Positions 1 through 12,355 are shown, counted from the first letter of the stretch. The stretch: 64,000 nucleotides of DNA from Chaenocephalus aceratus (GCA_023974075.1 JAMFTG010000042.1:242501-306500); one strand, 5' to 3'. Translations and numbers: made by a program. The notes: generated by a model not told the origin, from the sequence alone.

Positions 1-800
1 TTTTAATTTTTTTAAGAATAATTTGGCAAAATGTTAAAAATCAGGAATTTGCCAAAAGGGAGATTTTTGAGAAAAAGTCAAGTTTTTCCAAAAGATTGAG
101 ATAAAACACAAGAAGTTAGAATTATGAAAAAGTCAGGAATCACAAGAAAGACAAACTACATTTTGAAAAAATCTGAATTTTGAAAAATAAGTCAATATTT
201 GTATATATTTGTGAGAATTTTGAAAAATAATCGATAGAAAGAAAACAATTCAGGTTTCTGATCATTTAAAAAGAAGATGATTAGGGCCACGTGTAAAAAG
301 CAGATTCAGGCAGAAGGCGTATAGATTCACACTTAAAGTCTTATCCTACAGAACAGAACAGCTGACAGAGAAGAGATCTGATCCACTCAGAATCTCGAAA
401 ATAAGTGAGAGTTTTGAGGAAAAAGTCAGAATGTTTTTCAACAAATTTAGATTTTTTGGGGACATTTTTTTTCATTTTGAAGAATAATTTGGCAACATAT
501 TAAAAATCGGGAATTTGCCAAAAGGGAGATTTTTTTCAAAAGATTGAGATAAAAAACAAGAAGTTAGAATTATGAAAAAAGTCAGGAATCACAAGAAAGA
601 CAAACTACACTTTGAAAAAAAATCAGAATTTTGAACAATAAGTCAATATTTCTATATATTTGTGAGAATTTTGAAAAATAATCGATAGAAAGAAAACAAT
701 TCAGGTTTCTGATCATTTAAAAAAGCAGATTCAGGCAGAAGGCGTATTCACACTTAAAGTATTACCCTACAGAAAAGTACAGCTCACAGAGAAGAGATAC
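1..800. repeat. Tandem duplication of an AT-rich block (two copies, about 465 bp apart)
   Basis: Copy 1 (about 1-393) and copy 2 (about 469-800) share long near-identical stretches in the same order: the TTGCCAAAAGGGAGA segment (about 51 and 516), the AATAATCGATAGAAAG segment (about 226 and 676), and the GCAGATTCAGGCAGAAGG segment (about 299 and 724). Copy 2 lacks part of the TTAGGGCCACGTG stretch. Both copies contain degenerate GAAAAAGTCAGAATTTT motifs that recur at 49,090-49,440, so the block belongs to a dispersed family. No coding potential is seen. Confidence 0.8.
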
Positions 801-1665
801 CATCTGATCCTTTTACAACAACATGTTTTATAACGAAAATCTACTCACACAAAGCACTTCGTGTTCTAGTTTTAAGCTGTTATCCATCAGTAAGTATATT
901 TCAGTAACTTTTTGAGAGAATTAAGCAAAAATGTGTCAAATGTTCAAAACGGCATTGTCTTCCTGTCACAGCCTTAAAAACACAAACTGACACCAAAGAC
1001 ACCCAATCCCTTACAAAGTGCTTCACATTCTACCTGTTGAAAAGCGTTGCATGTAATAAAGTGTATTTATAAGTGTCGTGGACAAGAAAGAAGCAGAAGT
1101 CCTTTAAGTTGACAACACGGCTTTGTTTCAATGGAATAGCATCAACATCACAAAGTGCGAATACACTTACAATACATTTACCTTTTTTGTATCTTAATTC
1201 AATAATCTGTTTCTCCCCAAGTCTGGAAGTGAGGAAGTAGTAGAGAGAAACACACGTACAATATATCCCTTAGAAACGGTTTGCAGAAGTCATTATTGTA
1301 CAGCGTTGCAGCATTAATCATATTAGCGCCAGCTGCGTGTTCTAACGTATGCGCTCATAAAACCCCTCGTAATGTCTCTAATATCTCAAATGCCCCGACG
1401 GCTGTATAAATATGATTTACATTGATTAGAAACACCATCTGGACTCAATGTGTTTGATGTGTGGACATGTCATCTTTTATATGGGGTATACATTTAGTGT
1501 TTGTTTTCGTGGTTCAGTGAATTATTTAAAACTACTATCGTCATAAAACAAGATCTTAAAGCAGCGTGTTGCTCTCCAGTTGAGCTTTTACGGCATTCTT
1601 ACCATTACTGATGTTGTTTCTCTACAGCAAGATGACTTCATGGTTATTATATAATATAACTGACC
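801..1665. other. Unannotated stretch
   Basis: AT-rich single-copy-looking sequence. I see no repeat shared with the rest of the window and no open frame of note. Confidence 0.5.
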
Positions 1666-1667
1666 CT

Positions 1668-1702
1668 AATAATAATAATAACCCTAACCCTACCCCTAAC
1701 CC
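1668..1702 (+). repeat. (AAT)n followed by short telomere-like CCCTAA motifs
   Basis: A short (TAA)n run passes into about three imperfect AACCCT units, then the poly-C of the neighbouring element. It is too short to be called a true interstitial telomeric array. Confidence 0.6.
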
Positions 1703-1710
1703 TCACACCA

Positions 1711-2041
1711 GATACTGACTGGTTTTCGGACCCCCCCCCCCCCCCAATAAAGCGAAAATGCACGTTTCAGAGTGGCCTTTTATTGTGGCCAGCCTAAGGC
1801 ACACCTGTGCATTAATCATGCTGTCTAATCAGCATCTTGATATGCCACACCTGTGAGGTGGGATGGATTATCTCGGCAAAGGAGAAGTGCTCACCATCAC
1901 AGATTGTTTCAGATTTGTGAACAATATTTGAGAGAAATGGTTATTTTGTGTTTATAGAAAATGTTTTAGATCTTTGAGTTCATCTCAGGAAAAATGGGAG
2001 CAAAAACAAAAGTGTTGCGTTTATATTTTTGTTCAGTGTAT
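1711..2041 (-). mobile_element. Tc1/mariner-like non-autonomous element
   Basis: The right end reads TTTATATTTTTGTTCAGTG followed by TA. I recognise this terminus, together with the internal GGCCTTTTATTGTGGCC and TTGCCGAGATAATCC-type (here reverse) segments, as a common fish Tc1/mariner-type repeat. The left end near 1711 (TACTGACTGGTTTTC) is degraded and carries a poly-C run at about 1,730-1,745. No transposase frame is present. The superfamily call comes from memory of the terminus and the TA dinucleotide, not from a search. Confidence 0.65.
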
Positions 2042-2139
2042 ATTGGAGAAATAATTGCATCAAAACTGCAATCTCACTGTCTACACTTCCTCAAATCCAT
2101 CCAACATTTACAAAGAATTTCTCCACCATTCTTTCACCA

Positions 2140-2245
2140 TTGTACGTGATAGGCTAAGGGGCGGGACATCTCTAAGAGGTTGACCAATCACAACAGAGCC
2201 AGCCAGCTAACCAATCAGAGCAGACTGGGGTCTGGTTTCAGACAG
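2140..2245 (-). repeat. Fragment of the TTAA-MITE core (GGGGCGGGACATCTCT family)
   Basis: The stretch with GGGGCGGGACATCTCTAAG, a CCAATCA box, and CTGGTTTCAGACAGAG occurs in the opposite orientation at about 47,505-47,595 and 49,905-49,990. Three diverged copies in 64 kb show it is part of a dispersed family. The 47-kb copy lies inside a TTAA-bounded element. Confidence 0.65.
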
Positions 2246-2257
2246 AGGCCGTTTCTC

Positions 2258-2756
2258 AATCTCGAGGATACTGGCTTCCAAGCCAATATTTCAAGGATGC
2301 TTCGTCATCGAGTGTCGCCGAAGGACTCTTCTAATCCCCAGCATGCTTGGAATTCCACCGAGGCCGCGTCCTTGGTTTGGGGGAAATTTCGAGGCTGCAC
2401 ATGGGTAGACTTCGCGTCCTTAAAATCCCCAGAATGCTTTGCGCACGGACCAATTTCAAAAACCCTTGCGGAGAATGGCTGAACCGACGCAGCACACGTT
2501 GAAATGTAAGTATGTAGTGGCGTAGTAGTAGAACATGTTTTGGTAAATATGTGAAAGTAAAGCAAGTTCATAATTAGATAGACATCGTGAGGTATTTATT
2601 TTCGGTACAGTTTGAAACCGTTAGAGAGAGTGGCACACTTGTTAGCCTGTTCCATTCTTCTTCGTTTTCCGAAGCCGTGGCTTGGAAGCATACTTGCTTC
2701 GTTTCTGAAGGAAGCGACTTGGAAGTACGCGACTACCAAGCCAGCATCCTCCAGTA
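2258..2756. mobile_element. Inverted-repeat-bounded interspersed element
   Basis: The left end (GAGGATACTGGCTT, from about 2,264) is inverted at the right end (AAGCCAGCATCCTC, to about 2,752). An internal segment around 2,290-2,370 (CATCGAAGGACT/CAGCATACTTGGAATTC-like) recurs diverged at about 28,040-28,115, showing that it is dispersed. No transposase motif is visible. The open frames crossing it are not conserved between the two copies. Superfamily unknown. Confidence 0.5.
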
Positions 2757-2759
2757 ATT

Positions 2760-3230
2760 TATCTGATAAGAAATACTAACATATTTACCTCTGATATGGA
2801 GAGAAGACATTTAAATCAAATAGAAATATAGATGTGAACATGGATATACTCAAGTAACTTACAAGTACAGTACTTGACCACCTGCACTTATTGCTCCCCG
2901 GTTTTAATACCACATCGGAACAATCATTTAAAAACTGGTTCATTTATATATATTTTTACAATTACTTAACAAAATCTCTAGTGGGCAGCCAGCTGTGGCT
3001 ACTAGCACACATTTTCCCCCAAACCACTTAGCACAAGTCATTTCTGGTAAAGAGTCAACACCAATTATGTAATTAAAGTGAGATATTAATGTCATTACAT
3101 AAAATAAAGGATGAGGAGAGCTCTGATTGGCCGAGAGGAGCAGGGGGAACAGATCAGACCGAAGGAGGAGGGGAACCAAATGGAGAGATAAATCCTGTTA
3201 AGGTGGTATTAATGTCCTTAAGCATACTCA
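2760..3230. other. Unannotated stretch
   Basis: No repeat shared within the window, no RNA gene and no convincing exon seen. Confidence 0.5.
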
Positions 3231-3234
3231 ACTC

Positions 3235-3246
3235 GTGTGTGAGTGT

Positions 3247-3336
<90 letters not shown>

Positions 3337-3338
3337 TG

Positions 3339-3371
<33 letters not shown>
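3235..3371 (+). repeat. (TG)n microsatellite
   Basis: About 136 bp of TG dinucleotides with one GGTGTTG interruption near 3,336. Frames through it encode only Cys-Val runs and are artefacts. Confidence 0.97.
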
Positions 3372-3379
<8 letters not shown>

Positions 3380-3589
3380 GCAGGGCTTCAGAGCTATAGG
3401 CTCATTAGGCTACAGGGAGAATGGCTAAAAGGATTAGACCGACATGGATTATTCACGCATGAAATACTGGAACCAAAGAGGTGGAGAGAGAGGAATGGAT
3501 AAGGGCTGAATGTGTAAGAGAAGTTGAGAGTATAAATATGTCTAGGAATAAAATGAAGGGATTAAAAGAGGAAATGGTGGTAGGATATG

Positions 3590-3765
3590 AAGAAGAGGAA
3601 TAGGAGGAGGGAGAGAGAAGATGAGATTTGAGATTTAAGATGGAGCGCGAGATGGGGAAATCTGTGGAGTGTATCGAAGTGAGGAAGTGGAGATGGAGAG
3701 GGAGAGGAGAGGTTGACAGATTGGGATACCAGAGAGAGAGGGGGTGTGGGGGGGGTGAAGGCAGA
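3590..3765 (+). repeat. Purine-rich (GA/GGA) tract
   Basis: Imperfect GAG/GGA-rich sequence, almost free of pyrimidines over long runs. It explains the low-complexity Ser/Pro-rich frame on the minus strand. Confidence 0.7.
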
Positions 3766-3779
3766 GCAGCGTGGGTAAA

Positions 3780-4880
3780 CAACCGGTTCGACAAACGGTT
3801 TTGCATTTAGTTTTTTTGTAGCTTACTGATCTAAATACAGCCGAACACTGAACAATAGATTTTAGGCCAACACAATGTTACAGTTCACTTTGATGACGCT
3901 TTAAAAAGGTTTTAAAGCTCTGAAAGACATATACAAAGAACAACCAACCCCGACAACGTGCTGGACCTGTCCATCACTAGGACGCCCTGCCCTGAAGTAT
4001 GGGGGCGTTATCGTGTTTCTAAAGGACCGTAATATACTGAATGAACATCGTACTGTACCGAAACATATTTGAAACTATCGCGGTTGACAGCACCAACTCA
4101 TCAGGAAAATATTTACTGGGTCATTTTCTTATAGACTTCTATACAATCCATAAAGCTTCCGCGACTTCAGTATTAATTGTACACTAAATAGGACTATTAT
4201 TTAGAACAAAACATCATGTTGTGTTGGAGAAGACTTCAAACTCGAAATCGACACCATAAAACCATCCCTAAGACATACAAATCCCGTGGGTGTAGTTCAA
4301 GTGTTTCCCGACTCACCGTCCACCCCGACATGCCTTCACATACTTTGACACTCAGTGAACTTCCTGCTTTGGTGAAGACATGTTGTTTTTAATTATGTGG
4401 ATGAACTTGTGTTACGTTGCCTCACTTCCAGTGCTTAACATCGTTCTGCAGAGAGTTGGGGGGGCAGAGGGGTTGTTCACCTGAATACGTTAGTGGAGTC
4501 TTACTCATTAATGCTGTGCCTGACTGAGGTCTCCGCACGTTAGAAAGATACTTCCAGGCTGCTGTCCGTGGCGCTGAAGGAGATGTGTTATAATGGAGTT
4601 GTGTAAGGACCTGCAAATTAAGCAATTAAAGGGCACCTCGACTAAATTAAAGTAAAATAATCGGTTGCAAACAATCATTTGATACTTACATGTTACACCG
4701 TGTAACCTGAGGAAGCAACGGCTGGCTTTTTTAAGGGAAACGCTAACATTAGGGTAGAAAGGAACTACAGCGCGGTCACATGACGTCACCACCGCGAAGC
4801 TAAAGGCGGCGAAGGTTGGGCGGGATGGAAGTTCAGGCATCGAAGTTATTTCAATTAATTTCCCAATTTTGGGATAGGTA
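3780..4880. other. Unannotated stretch before the tetranucleotide array
   Basis: No dispersed repeat from this window recurs here. The minus-strand 131-residue frame at 4,508-4,903 shows no recognisable motif and I do not accept it as a gene. Confidence 0.45.
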
Positions 4881-4883
4881 TAC

Positions 4884-5009
4884 CTATCTATCCATCCATC
4901 CATCTATCTATCCATGCTATCTATCTATCTACTATCTATCTATCTAGCTATCTATCGATCTATCTATCTAGCTATCTATCTATCTATCCATCTATCCATC
5001 TATCTATCC

Positions 5010-5040
<31 letters not shown>

Positions 5041-5117
5041 CTCTATCTATCTATCTATCTATCTATCCTAGCTATCCATCTATCCATCTATCTATCCATC
5101 CATCCATCTATCTATCC

Positions 5118-5156
<39 letters not shown>

Positions 5157-7148
5157 GATCCATCTTCCATCTATCTATCCAGCTATCTATCTATCTATCT
5201 ATCATATCTATCCATCTATCTATCTATCCATCATCTATCTATCTATCCATCTTCTATCTATCTATCTATCCATCTATCGATCTATCTATCATCTATCCAT
5301 CTATCTATCGATCCATATATCTATCTATCTATCTATCTATCCATCTATCTATCTATCTATCTTCTATCTATCTATCTATCCATCTATCTATCCATCTATC
5401 TATCCATCTATCTATCCATCCATCTATCTCTCCATCTATCTATCCATCTATATATCTATCTATCCATCTATCTATCTATCTATCTATCTATCCATCTATC
5501 TATCCATCTATCTATCTATCTATCCATCTATCTATCCATCTATCTATCTATCTATCCATATATCTATCTATCCATCTATCTATCCATCCATCCATCTATC
5601 TATCTATCTATCCATCCATCTATCCATCCATCCATCTATCCATCCATCCATCTATCTATCTATCTATCCATCCATCTATCCATCTATCTATCCATCTATC
5701 CATCTATCTATCTATCCATCCATCTATCCATCCATCTATCCATCCATCCATCATCCATCCATCCATCTATCTATCTATCTATCCATCCATCTATATCCAT
5801 CTATCTATCCATCTATCCATCCATCCATCTATCCATCTATTTTATTATTACTATTTAGTTGTTCTTTAGTTGCCTCCCCTGCCTGCACGTCGCTGCTATC
5901 TATCTATCTATCTATCCATCTATCTATCTATCTATCCATCTATCTATCTATCTATCTATCCATCTATCTATCTATCCATCTATCTATCTATCTATCTATC
6001 TATCCATCCATCCATCCTCTATCTATCCATCCATCTATCCATCATCCATCCATCTATCCATCCATCCATCTATCTATCTATCCATCCATCTATCCATCTA
6101 TCCATCCATCTATCCATCCATCTATCCATCCATCTATCCATCTATCCATCTATCTATCCCCATCTAGCCATCTATCTATCCATCTATCCATCTATCTATC
6201 TATCCATCTATCTATATCCAGATATCTATCCATCCATCCATCTATCTATCTATCTATTCATCCATCTATCCATCCATCCATCCATCTATCCATCCATCCA
6301 TCTATCTATCTATCTAGCCATCCTCCATCTATCTATCTATCTATCTATCCATCTATCTATCTATCTATATATCTATCCATCTATCTATATATCCATCTAT
6401 CTATCCATCCATCCATCTATCTATCTATCTATCCATCCATCTATCCATCCATCCATCCATCTATCCATCCATCCTATCTATCTATCGATCCATCCATCCA
6501 TCTATCTATCTATCATCTATCTATCTATCTATCTATCGATCCATCCATCTATCCATCTATCCATCCATCATATCATCTATCTATCTATCCATCCATCTAT
6601 CCATCCATCTATCCATCTATCTATCCATCTATTCATATATCTATCTATCCATCCATCTATCCATCCATCTATCCATCCATCTATCCATCTATCTATCTAT
6701 CCATCCATCCATCTATTTTATTATTACTATAGTTGTTTCTTTAGTTGCCTCCCCTGCCTGCACGTCGCTGCTAGCTATCTAGCTATCTATCTATCTATCT
6801 ATCTATCTATCATCTATCTATCCATCTATCTATCTATCTATCTATCTATCGATATCAGCATCCATCTATCGATCTATCTATCCATCCATCGATCCATCCA
6901 TCCATCCATCTATCCATCCATCCATCTATCTATCTATCCATCCATCTATCCATCTATCCATCCATCTATCCATCTATCCATCCATCTATCCATCCATCTA
7001 TCCATCCATCTATCCATCTATATCCATCTATCCATCCATCTATCCATCTATTTTATTATTACTATTTAGTTGTTCTTTAGTTGCCTCCCCTGCCTGCACG
7101 TCGCTGCTATCTATCTATCCATATATCCATCTATCTATCTATCTATCT
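4884..7148 (+). repeat. 2.27-kb (ATCT)n/(ATCC)n tetranucleotide array with spacers
   Basis: Interspersed CTAT and CCAT tetranucleotides (GATA/GGAT on the other strand) fill the interval. Three near-identical spacers of 57-59 bp interrupt it at 5,841-5,897, 6,716-6,774 and 7,052-7,109. Each begins TTTATTATTACTAT and ends CCTGCACGTCGCTGCTA. The blocks between them are about 957, 818 and 277 bp plus a short last block. On the plus strand (ATCT)n has no stop codon in any frame, which creates 314- and 399-residue Leu-Ser-Ile-Tyr frames. The minus strand is full of TAG. These frames are artefacts. Confidence 0.97.
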
Positions 7149-8179
7149 GACTCATTCCTGCATCACTCTATTGGGACTGTTTCCTTATATTCTTGCTCCG
7201 TGGTACAGTTTTACGTTATATTTGTAATATTGTAATACTTACACAGATTGGGAGAATGTGCATCACCACCCATCCTAGTTTACTTGCTTTGTTTTGCTTA
7301 AATACTGGGTGCCTGTGGGATCATGATGAAGTTATTTAACAATTAAGTATGGAGGCCCACCTCACCCTTTGAAAAACCTCGGCTGCCAGCTGCCCTCCCA
7401 CCTCGTTACAGTCTGTCTACTGAACAACACAAAAGTCATGTCACCTCTTCTTAACAGACACCACGCAGCAGCCCTTTGACACACACAGCTGCTTTCTTTC
7501 CGCTTCAAAGGCATTTTTCATTGAAAAGTGTGTAGAAAACTGACTGAAAAGGGGGAGATCTTGAGCCTGGGACATCCAGTCAAACGCCCTCCAACACCGA
7601 CGCCTGCCTGGTCTCGGTTTCTGCCATGTTCGTGTGGCGGCGTTACCCTCTGGGACTAGAAAGCAGAAGTCTTCGCACATCGCAGAAAGCCTGTCGACAC
7701 AGCTGTGGCTCAGATAAGAGGGGGAGGGAATGAGGATGAATAAGGAGGCAGTAATGGAAGGGAATGAGGAGATAGCAAGTGGAAAGAATGAAATAGGACA
7801 GAAAAGATAGTGAGGAAAGAGAGAAAGATGGGGAAGTAGATGTGGACTGGCTAGAGACAGAGTGTTGTAAAGTAAAGAGGTTTTCCCTTTCTTGCAGTTT
7901 GTTCTACAGGTTTTTTGTAAATGGTCTGCAATGGCTAAGAGGTGAAAGACATAAGGCGAGGAAAGACAATAATGGCAGACACACACACACACGCAAAACA
8001 TTTTACACTTTCAAATATGTGGAGAGAACAGCCTGGGTCTGCCTTATGCTGTGTCTGGAGAGCGACCAATGGAGCATTTCTGTAGAGCGACATAGGCGTA
8101 TATAAGAGCGAGGGACAAAGGGGCTTTTGGCAGAATGAATATGCAAATATGTCACTGTGGATGTGGTTTTACATAACTG

Positions 8180-8180
<1 letters not shown>
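7149..8180. other. Unannotated stretch, partly purine-rich on the plus strand
   Basis: The interval 7,710-7,840 is GA-rich. The 186-residue minus-strand frame at 7,441-8,001 is mainly the complement of that tract plus a short (AC)n at 7,979-7,994. No domain is recognisable in it. Confidence 0.5.

Positions 8181-8181
<1 letters not shown>

Positions 8182-8240
<59 letters not shown>
8182..8240 (+). repeat. (TG)n microsatellite
   Basis: About 59 bp of pure TG. Confidence 0.97.
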
Positions 8241-8242
<2 letters not shown>

Positions 8243-8624
8243 ACTGTGTGTGGACATTATCATGTTTGCAGAGAGTGGCAGCTAATCTGTTTAGTCAGTC
8301 AGAGCGCATCTGGCTCCGAACCCCACAACAATTAAACACGTAAGTCTTTCTGGCTGCTGCTGCTTTCATGAGTTGTAGAAAAAGAAAAACACTAGAAGCA
8401 GCACTTTTTAGAAAATGTGTTTGTTCTCACTCAAACTCCACACAGCAGATCTGATGTGTATCGATGTATTATGTGTGTGTCTGTAGCGCTGACTTTCTTT
8501 GTCCTTGGTCGTCTGTGTGTACAGTAGAGAGTTGTGTGTTGAAGGTTTTTTCTTTCTTTTTTGGTGTGCATGTTTGCTTGTGTGAGTATTGCCTTCGTTG
8601 TGTGAATGTGTGAATGTGTGTATG

Positions 8625-8790
8625 TATTCCTGTTATTCTACCATTGCGAGGACACCGTTTTAGGACATCTTGAAAAGAGTGGACATTTTTCCAAATAAGG
8701 CTTTTGAATTGACAACATCTTTAATTTAGAGGATCAAGGTTTGGGTACATCTTGGGGTTAGGCATGATGTATTATCCCTTTCTGGAGGAA
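8625..8790 (+). repeat. GGGGAC-type microsatellite-linked repeat (diverged copy)
   Basis: It contains the elements GCGAGGACACCGTTTTAGGACAT and CTTGGGGTTAGGCATGA in the order seen in the better copy at 12,128-12,350, and it lies downstream of a TG-rich stretch (8,465-8,630). A weaker related segment may lie at 9,810-9,910. Confidence 0.5.
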
Positions 8791-8886
8791 TGGAGATACA
8801 TTTTTATTTAGAATATAATAAGTCCAAGGTAACATGTTCCTGTTGGTATTTACACAATTGGAGCATTTGATACATTAGACCATTAA

Positions 8887-9719
8887 AGGGGACCTATCAT
8901 GCAAAATGCACTTTTTGATGTCTTTTATACATAATATGTGTCCCCGGTGCGTCGGGGAACTCACGCAGCGTCAGAAAATAAAACCCTCTCTCTTTTCCTC
9001 CGTACCCAAATCTCTAAAAACGGGGGAACAACGGAGCTGATCCAGATTTGCGTCTAATATCTGAAATGTGGACCCACGGCCCAATCAGAAACGTTGCTAT
9101 CAGAAACAATGCCCGACTGTTTTGGACGTAATATGGTCGGTGTTTACATTAGCATCGCTAACACTCAGAGCTAACCTGTGCTGGAGAGCATGTGTGTGAA
9201 GAAGCAGGAAGTAGAAAGGAACTCACCGTGTGGTGTAACCGGCAAGAGAGAAAGCCTTTGAGCTCCAGACTGTTTCAGATCCTTGATGATCCATGATATG
9301 GCGTTTCATCACGGCAGCATTTAGTTTAGACGGTAGCTGCCGGGTCCCGCATGAGCTCAGACCCTCCTCTTTAAAGCGTTATACCCAAATCAGCACTTTA
9401 GAAACAGGAAGTGGAATAGAGGGATTTGAGGCATGGCTAGAATGGGCTAGTTTGGTATTTTGAGCAAAACACTTCATAGACATGTTTTTAATATATTTGT
9501 ATATATCTGAGAGCTATGCTATTGCCTACAAATAGCACGATTTCATTTAATTTAATTTCAAACCTTTATTTATCCAGGTGTATCCCATTGAGATCATTAA
9601 TCTCGTTGTCAAGGGAGACCTGCTCAAGTAGGTTCCACATGAAACATAAAAACATAAACAGAACAACAAAAAGGACATCTTACAGCATCATTACAGGGAT
9701 TACATACGATAGGTGACCT
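8887..9719. mobile_element. TTAA-flanked MITE (AGGGGACCTATCAT family), interrupted
   Basis: The ends are inverted: left AGGGGACCTATCATGC after TTAA (8,883-8,886), right ATACGATAGGTGACCT before TTAA (9,720-9,723). A TTAA target duplication is the hallmark of piggyBac and Kolobok transposons. No transposase is present. The internal part includes CCAATCAGAAACG and AAACAGGAAGTGGAAT segments. An unrelated retroposon-like tail (9,530-9,705) is inserted near the right end. Related termini occur at 57,937 and 59,281. Confidence 0.75.
9530..9705 (-). mobile_element. Retroposon 3'-end-like insertion
   Basis: It contains CTTTATTTATCCAGGTG, CATTGAGATCATTAAT and AAGGGAGACCTGCTCAAG, a segment I recognise from memory as a widespread fish LINE/SINE 3' tail. 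It sits inside the TTAA element just before its right terminus. Clade not determined. Confidence 0.45.
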
Positions 9720-9724
9720 TTAAA

Positions 9725-10885
9725 GGATTCAGAAGGTACAGCTTTGCATGCTATACAATATTTGCTGTTGACAAGATATCAACACATAGTTGTTTGTTTC
9801 CTGTTCTTCTATCTTTGTGAGGACCATGTATTAGCCCTTTCTAGACAAATAGGCTTAAGAGTTAAATCTGTTGCCATAAACCCCAGTTTAAATATGTATG
9901 TTGGTATCTACTGACTTTGAAGAACCATCATCATTAGTTAAAGTACACAAAGCAGCAACATGTACAGCTTTGTATGCAACACACTACTTTCTCTTGACAA
10001 GCGAACGAAAAAGAGGTCTTCATAATGTCTGATGCTTTAATGGAAGTATAAACAGGAGGAAATAAGTCGTGATGAACCAGTCTGCAAAGAACAAAACCCC
10101 ATTGAGAACATTTGCAAAATACATTTACATGTTTGGCATTTCTCTTTGTAGGATTAGTCTAGAAGTCGAACTGGCATCCCTAGTTCTGTAATGTTCATAT
10201 GAGACGATCAATGATTTCTTACGATTAAGTCTAAATTGCCGTAGTTGCAGTTTTGAGGCTAAAGCTTGACGACTCAGTGATGTTCAGATGTTCAGACTTC
10301 AGCCCGGCACCTAAAGACTGAAACCAGGTTACTGCATGTGCGGTTCGGAAGTTCACAGTCGCTAAAAATATATATTCTGTGAACCGAGAATAATTCCTGG
10401 GCCACATCTGTGTTGTTGTCTGCATGTTTATTTGCACAAGAGCTTCTGCATTCATGTGCGCGCTCACACATACACAAAACACGTTTTACATGATCCCTGC
10501 ATTCCTCCTCAGCCTCTTCTCGCTTGTCTGCCTGATTCTTTCTCAGGGAATGTGTTTGCATCTTGTTGAGTCTTCAAGGAGGTGGTAAAAACAAACTGAA
10601 TGACCACTGAATCACCACATTTTTCGAGATGTTTTCTTTTTATATTAAGTTCAGAAAAACCTTTCTGCGGAGTGGCATGTTCATTTGATTTGTTTCTAAA
10701 GTGTATATAAATAGATAGGAATATAATCGTCTGACATCTTAAGCATACCTCTGGAATTAGCTTATGTGGTATCCATAGAAACACATGGTGATGATTATCT
10801 TGAGGAACTGGTATAAAAGGCATTCATTGTACTAAAAAGTATAACTATTAAAAATGCCGATAGTTTTATTTGAAAGTCTCACATA
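9725..10885. other. Unannotated stretch
   Basis: No repeat family of this window recurs here clearly. Overlapping minus-strand frames between 10,231 and 10,823 show no recognisable motif. Confidence 0.45.
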
Positions 10886-10888
10886 TTT

Positions 10889-10979
10889 TAGGCAAGGCAA
10901 GGCAAGTTTATTTATATAGCACTTTTCAACCCAAGGCAATTCAAAGTGCTTTACAAAAAAAAAAAAAAAAAAAAAAAAT
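10889..10979 (+). mobile_element. 5'-truncated LINE/SINE 3' tail with poly-A
   Basis: GGCAAGGCAAGTTTATTTAT, ATAGCACTTTTCAACC and AATTCAAAGTGCTTTAC run directly into about 24 A residues. This is a familiar fish retroposon tail followed by the poly-A expected of a target-primed insertion. Confidence 0.65.
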
Positions 10980-12075
10980 GTCTTAGTATTTCTTATGAAA
11001 CAACCATGTTATAATTGCTTACCATAAAATGACAGAAAACCAAAGCAGTGAAAAGAGAAGGATTTTCCATATTTTGAACAGTGCATGAATGCAATCACCG
11101 TAACTCGCGGCCGCAGAGCGAGCCACCCATCGCCAAGCAGCAGGAGGCGAGAACACATTATGTCTGCCGAGGGGAGAGCAGCCGTATGCATGGCAATGTG
11201 TGTTTTGGCGGGGACGGAGCAGTCGGGTTTGCAGGGTAAAGCAGGGCTGCCTAAACGTAATCCGGCTCTATCAGATGAAGACACGCAAGATGCATGGGGA
11301 TGTCAGGTGGAAAGGTGAACTGCTATGGATTGGGAAATAAGGGATCCAGATCTAAATCAGGGTGTTGTGTTGTTATCCACTGTCGCAGGTTGAGGTGTGT
11401 GTGAGTTTCTGAAAAGCCATTTAAGAATGTGTGTGCTTGCATACATGTTGAATGAGCCTTCGAGCAGAGATAGAAGTGCATTTTTCTCTGATGCTGTTAT
11501 TGCTAGTGTGTGTGTGGTTTGTGTCAGGGCAAAAGAAAACGGTAGAAGTGCTAAAAACTGCAGTTGCTTGGAAGTACACTTGAAGCTTGCTCAAAAAACC
11601 TATATGACAAATGCACATTGACGAATCTTCATAAAACTCACTTGCTCAAATTATGTCAAGCCTTAAAGGTATGCACAACTAACCTGTAGAAATCGATCTT
11701 TCTATCCATGGCGGCGTCACAATGACAATCTCCATATTTTGAATCAACACATGCAATATGGTTCAAGTGTATTATAATAAGCATACCGTATACCGGGTAA
11801 CATTGAACATACTGCCCGTCCTGAGACATAAAGCGTCTCCCAGGGTTTTCCTCTGATCCCATGAGTGCTCCCTTAAGTTAATAGTCCCAGTCAGGAACAT
11901 CACATTCCCCCGTCCTCACCCTGATAGGTCAGAGTTTCCATTTCCATCCTAATTGCTGAGGTCAGGACAACATGATGTGGAAGTGATTCCATGTCAGCAC
12001 CCCGGGGGGCTTCATAGGGATCAAAGAACCCCCTGAGGGTGCTATTGGCTGTTCATCTCTCAGGGTAATGTGTCA
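10980..12075. other. Unannotated stretch
   Basis: Non-repetitive within the window. The facing frames near 11,009-11,318 contain no recognisable domain and overlap on both strands. Confidence 0.45.

Positions 12076-12078
<3 letters not shown>

Positions 12079-12128
<50 letters not shown>
12079..12128 (+). repeat. (TG)n microsatellite
   Basis: About 50 bp of pure TG immediately left of the GGGGAC repeat. Confidence 0.97.
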
Positions 12129-12129
<1 letters not shown>

Positions 12130-12354
12130 ACTAGCATTACTATACTTGTGGGGACCTACATCTGTTTACATAGTCACGTGTGGGGACTCACCTCCCTTAT
12201 GGGGACACATTGGAGGTCCCCATAAGGGGGATCATTAATTTTAGGATGCAGACTTGGTTAGGGTTAGGCATGTGTTGGTTATGGTTAAGGTTAGGATAAG
12301 TCTCTAGAAAATGCATGTAAGTCAATGTAATGTCCCCTGAAGTGATGTATACAT
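12129..12354 (+). repeat. GGGGAC-type repeat with perfect hairpin
   Basis: The sequence carries GTGGGGACCTACAT, GTGTGGGGACTCACC and the TTAGGGTTAGGCATG stretch. Inside it, 12,194-12,206 (CCCTTATGGGGAC) is exactly inverted at 12,216-12,228, giving 13-bp arms and a 9-nt loop. TG arrays border it on both sides. A reverse copy lies at 24,640-24,860 next to (CA)n. Confidence 0.7.

Positions 12355-12355
<1 letters not shown>

Noticed and set aside
1668..1702. Interstitial telomere
   Set aside because: Only about three imperfect CCCTAA units.
4914..7069. Open frames of 314, 102 and 399 codons with Leu-Ser-Ile-Tyr/Pro-Ser-Ile-His repeats
   Set aside because: (ATCT)n and (ATCC)n have no stop codon on the plus strand in any frame; the frames are products of the microsatellite, not genes.
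7441..8001. 186-codon minus-strand frame
   Set aside because: Over half is the complement of a GA-rich tract and a short CA array; no domain and no splice or start context.
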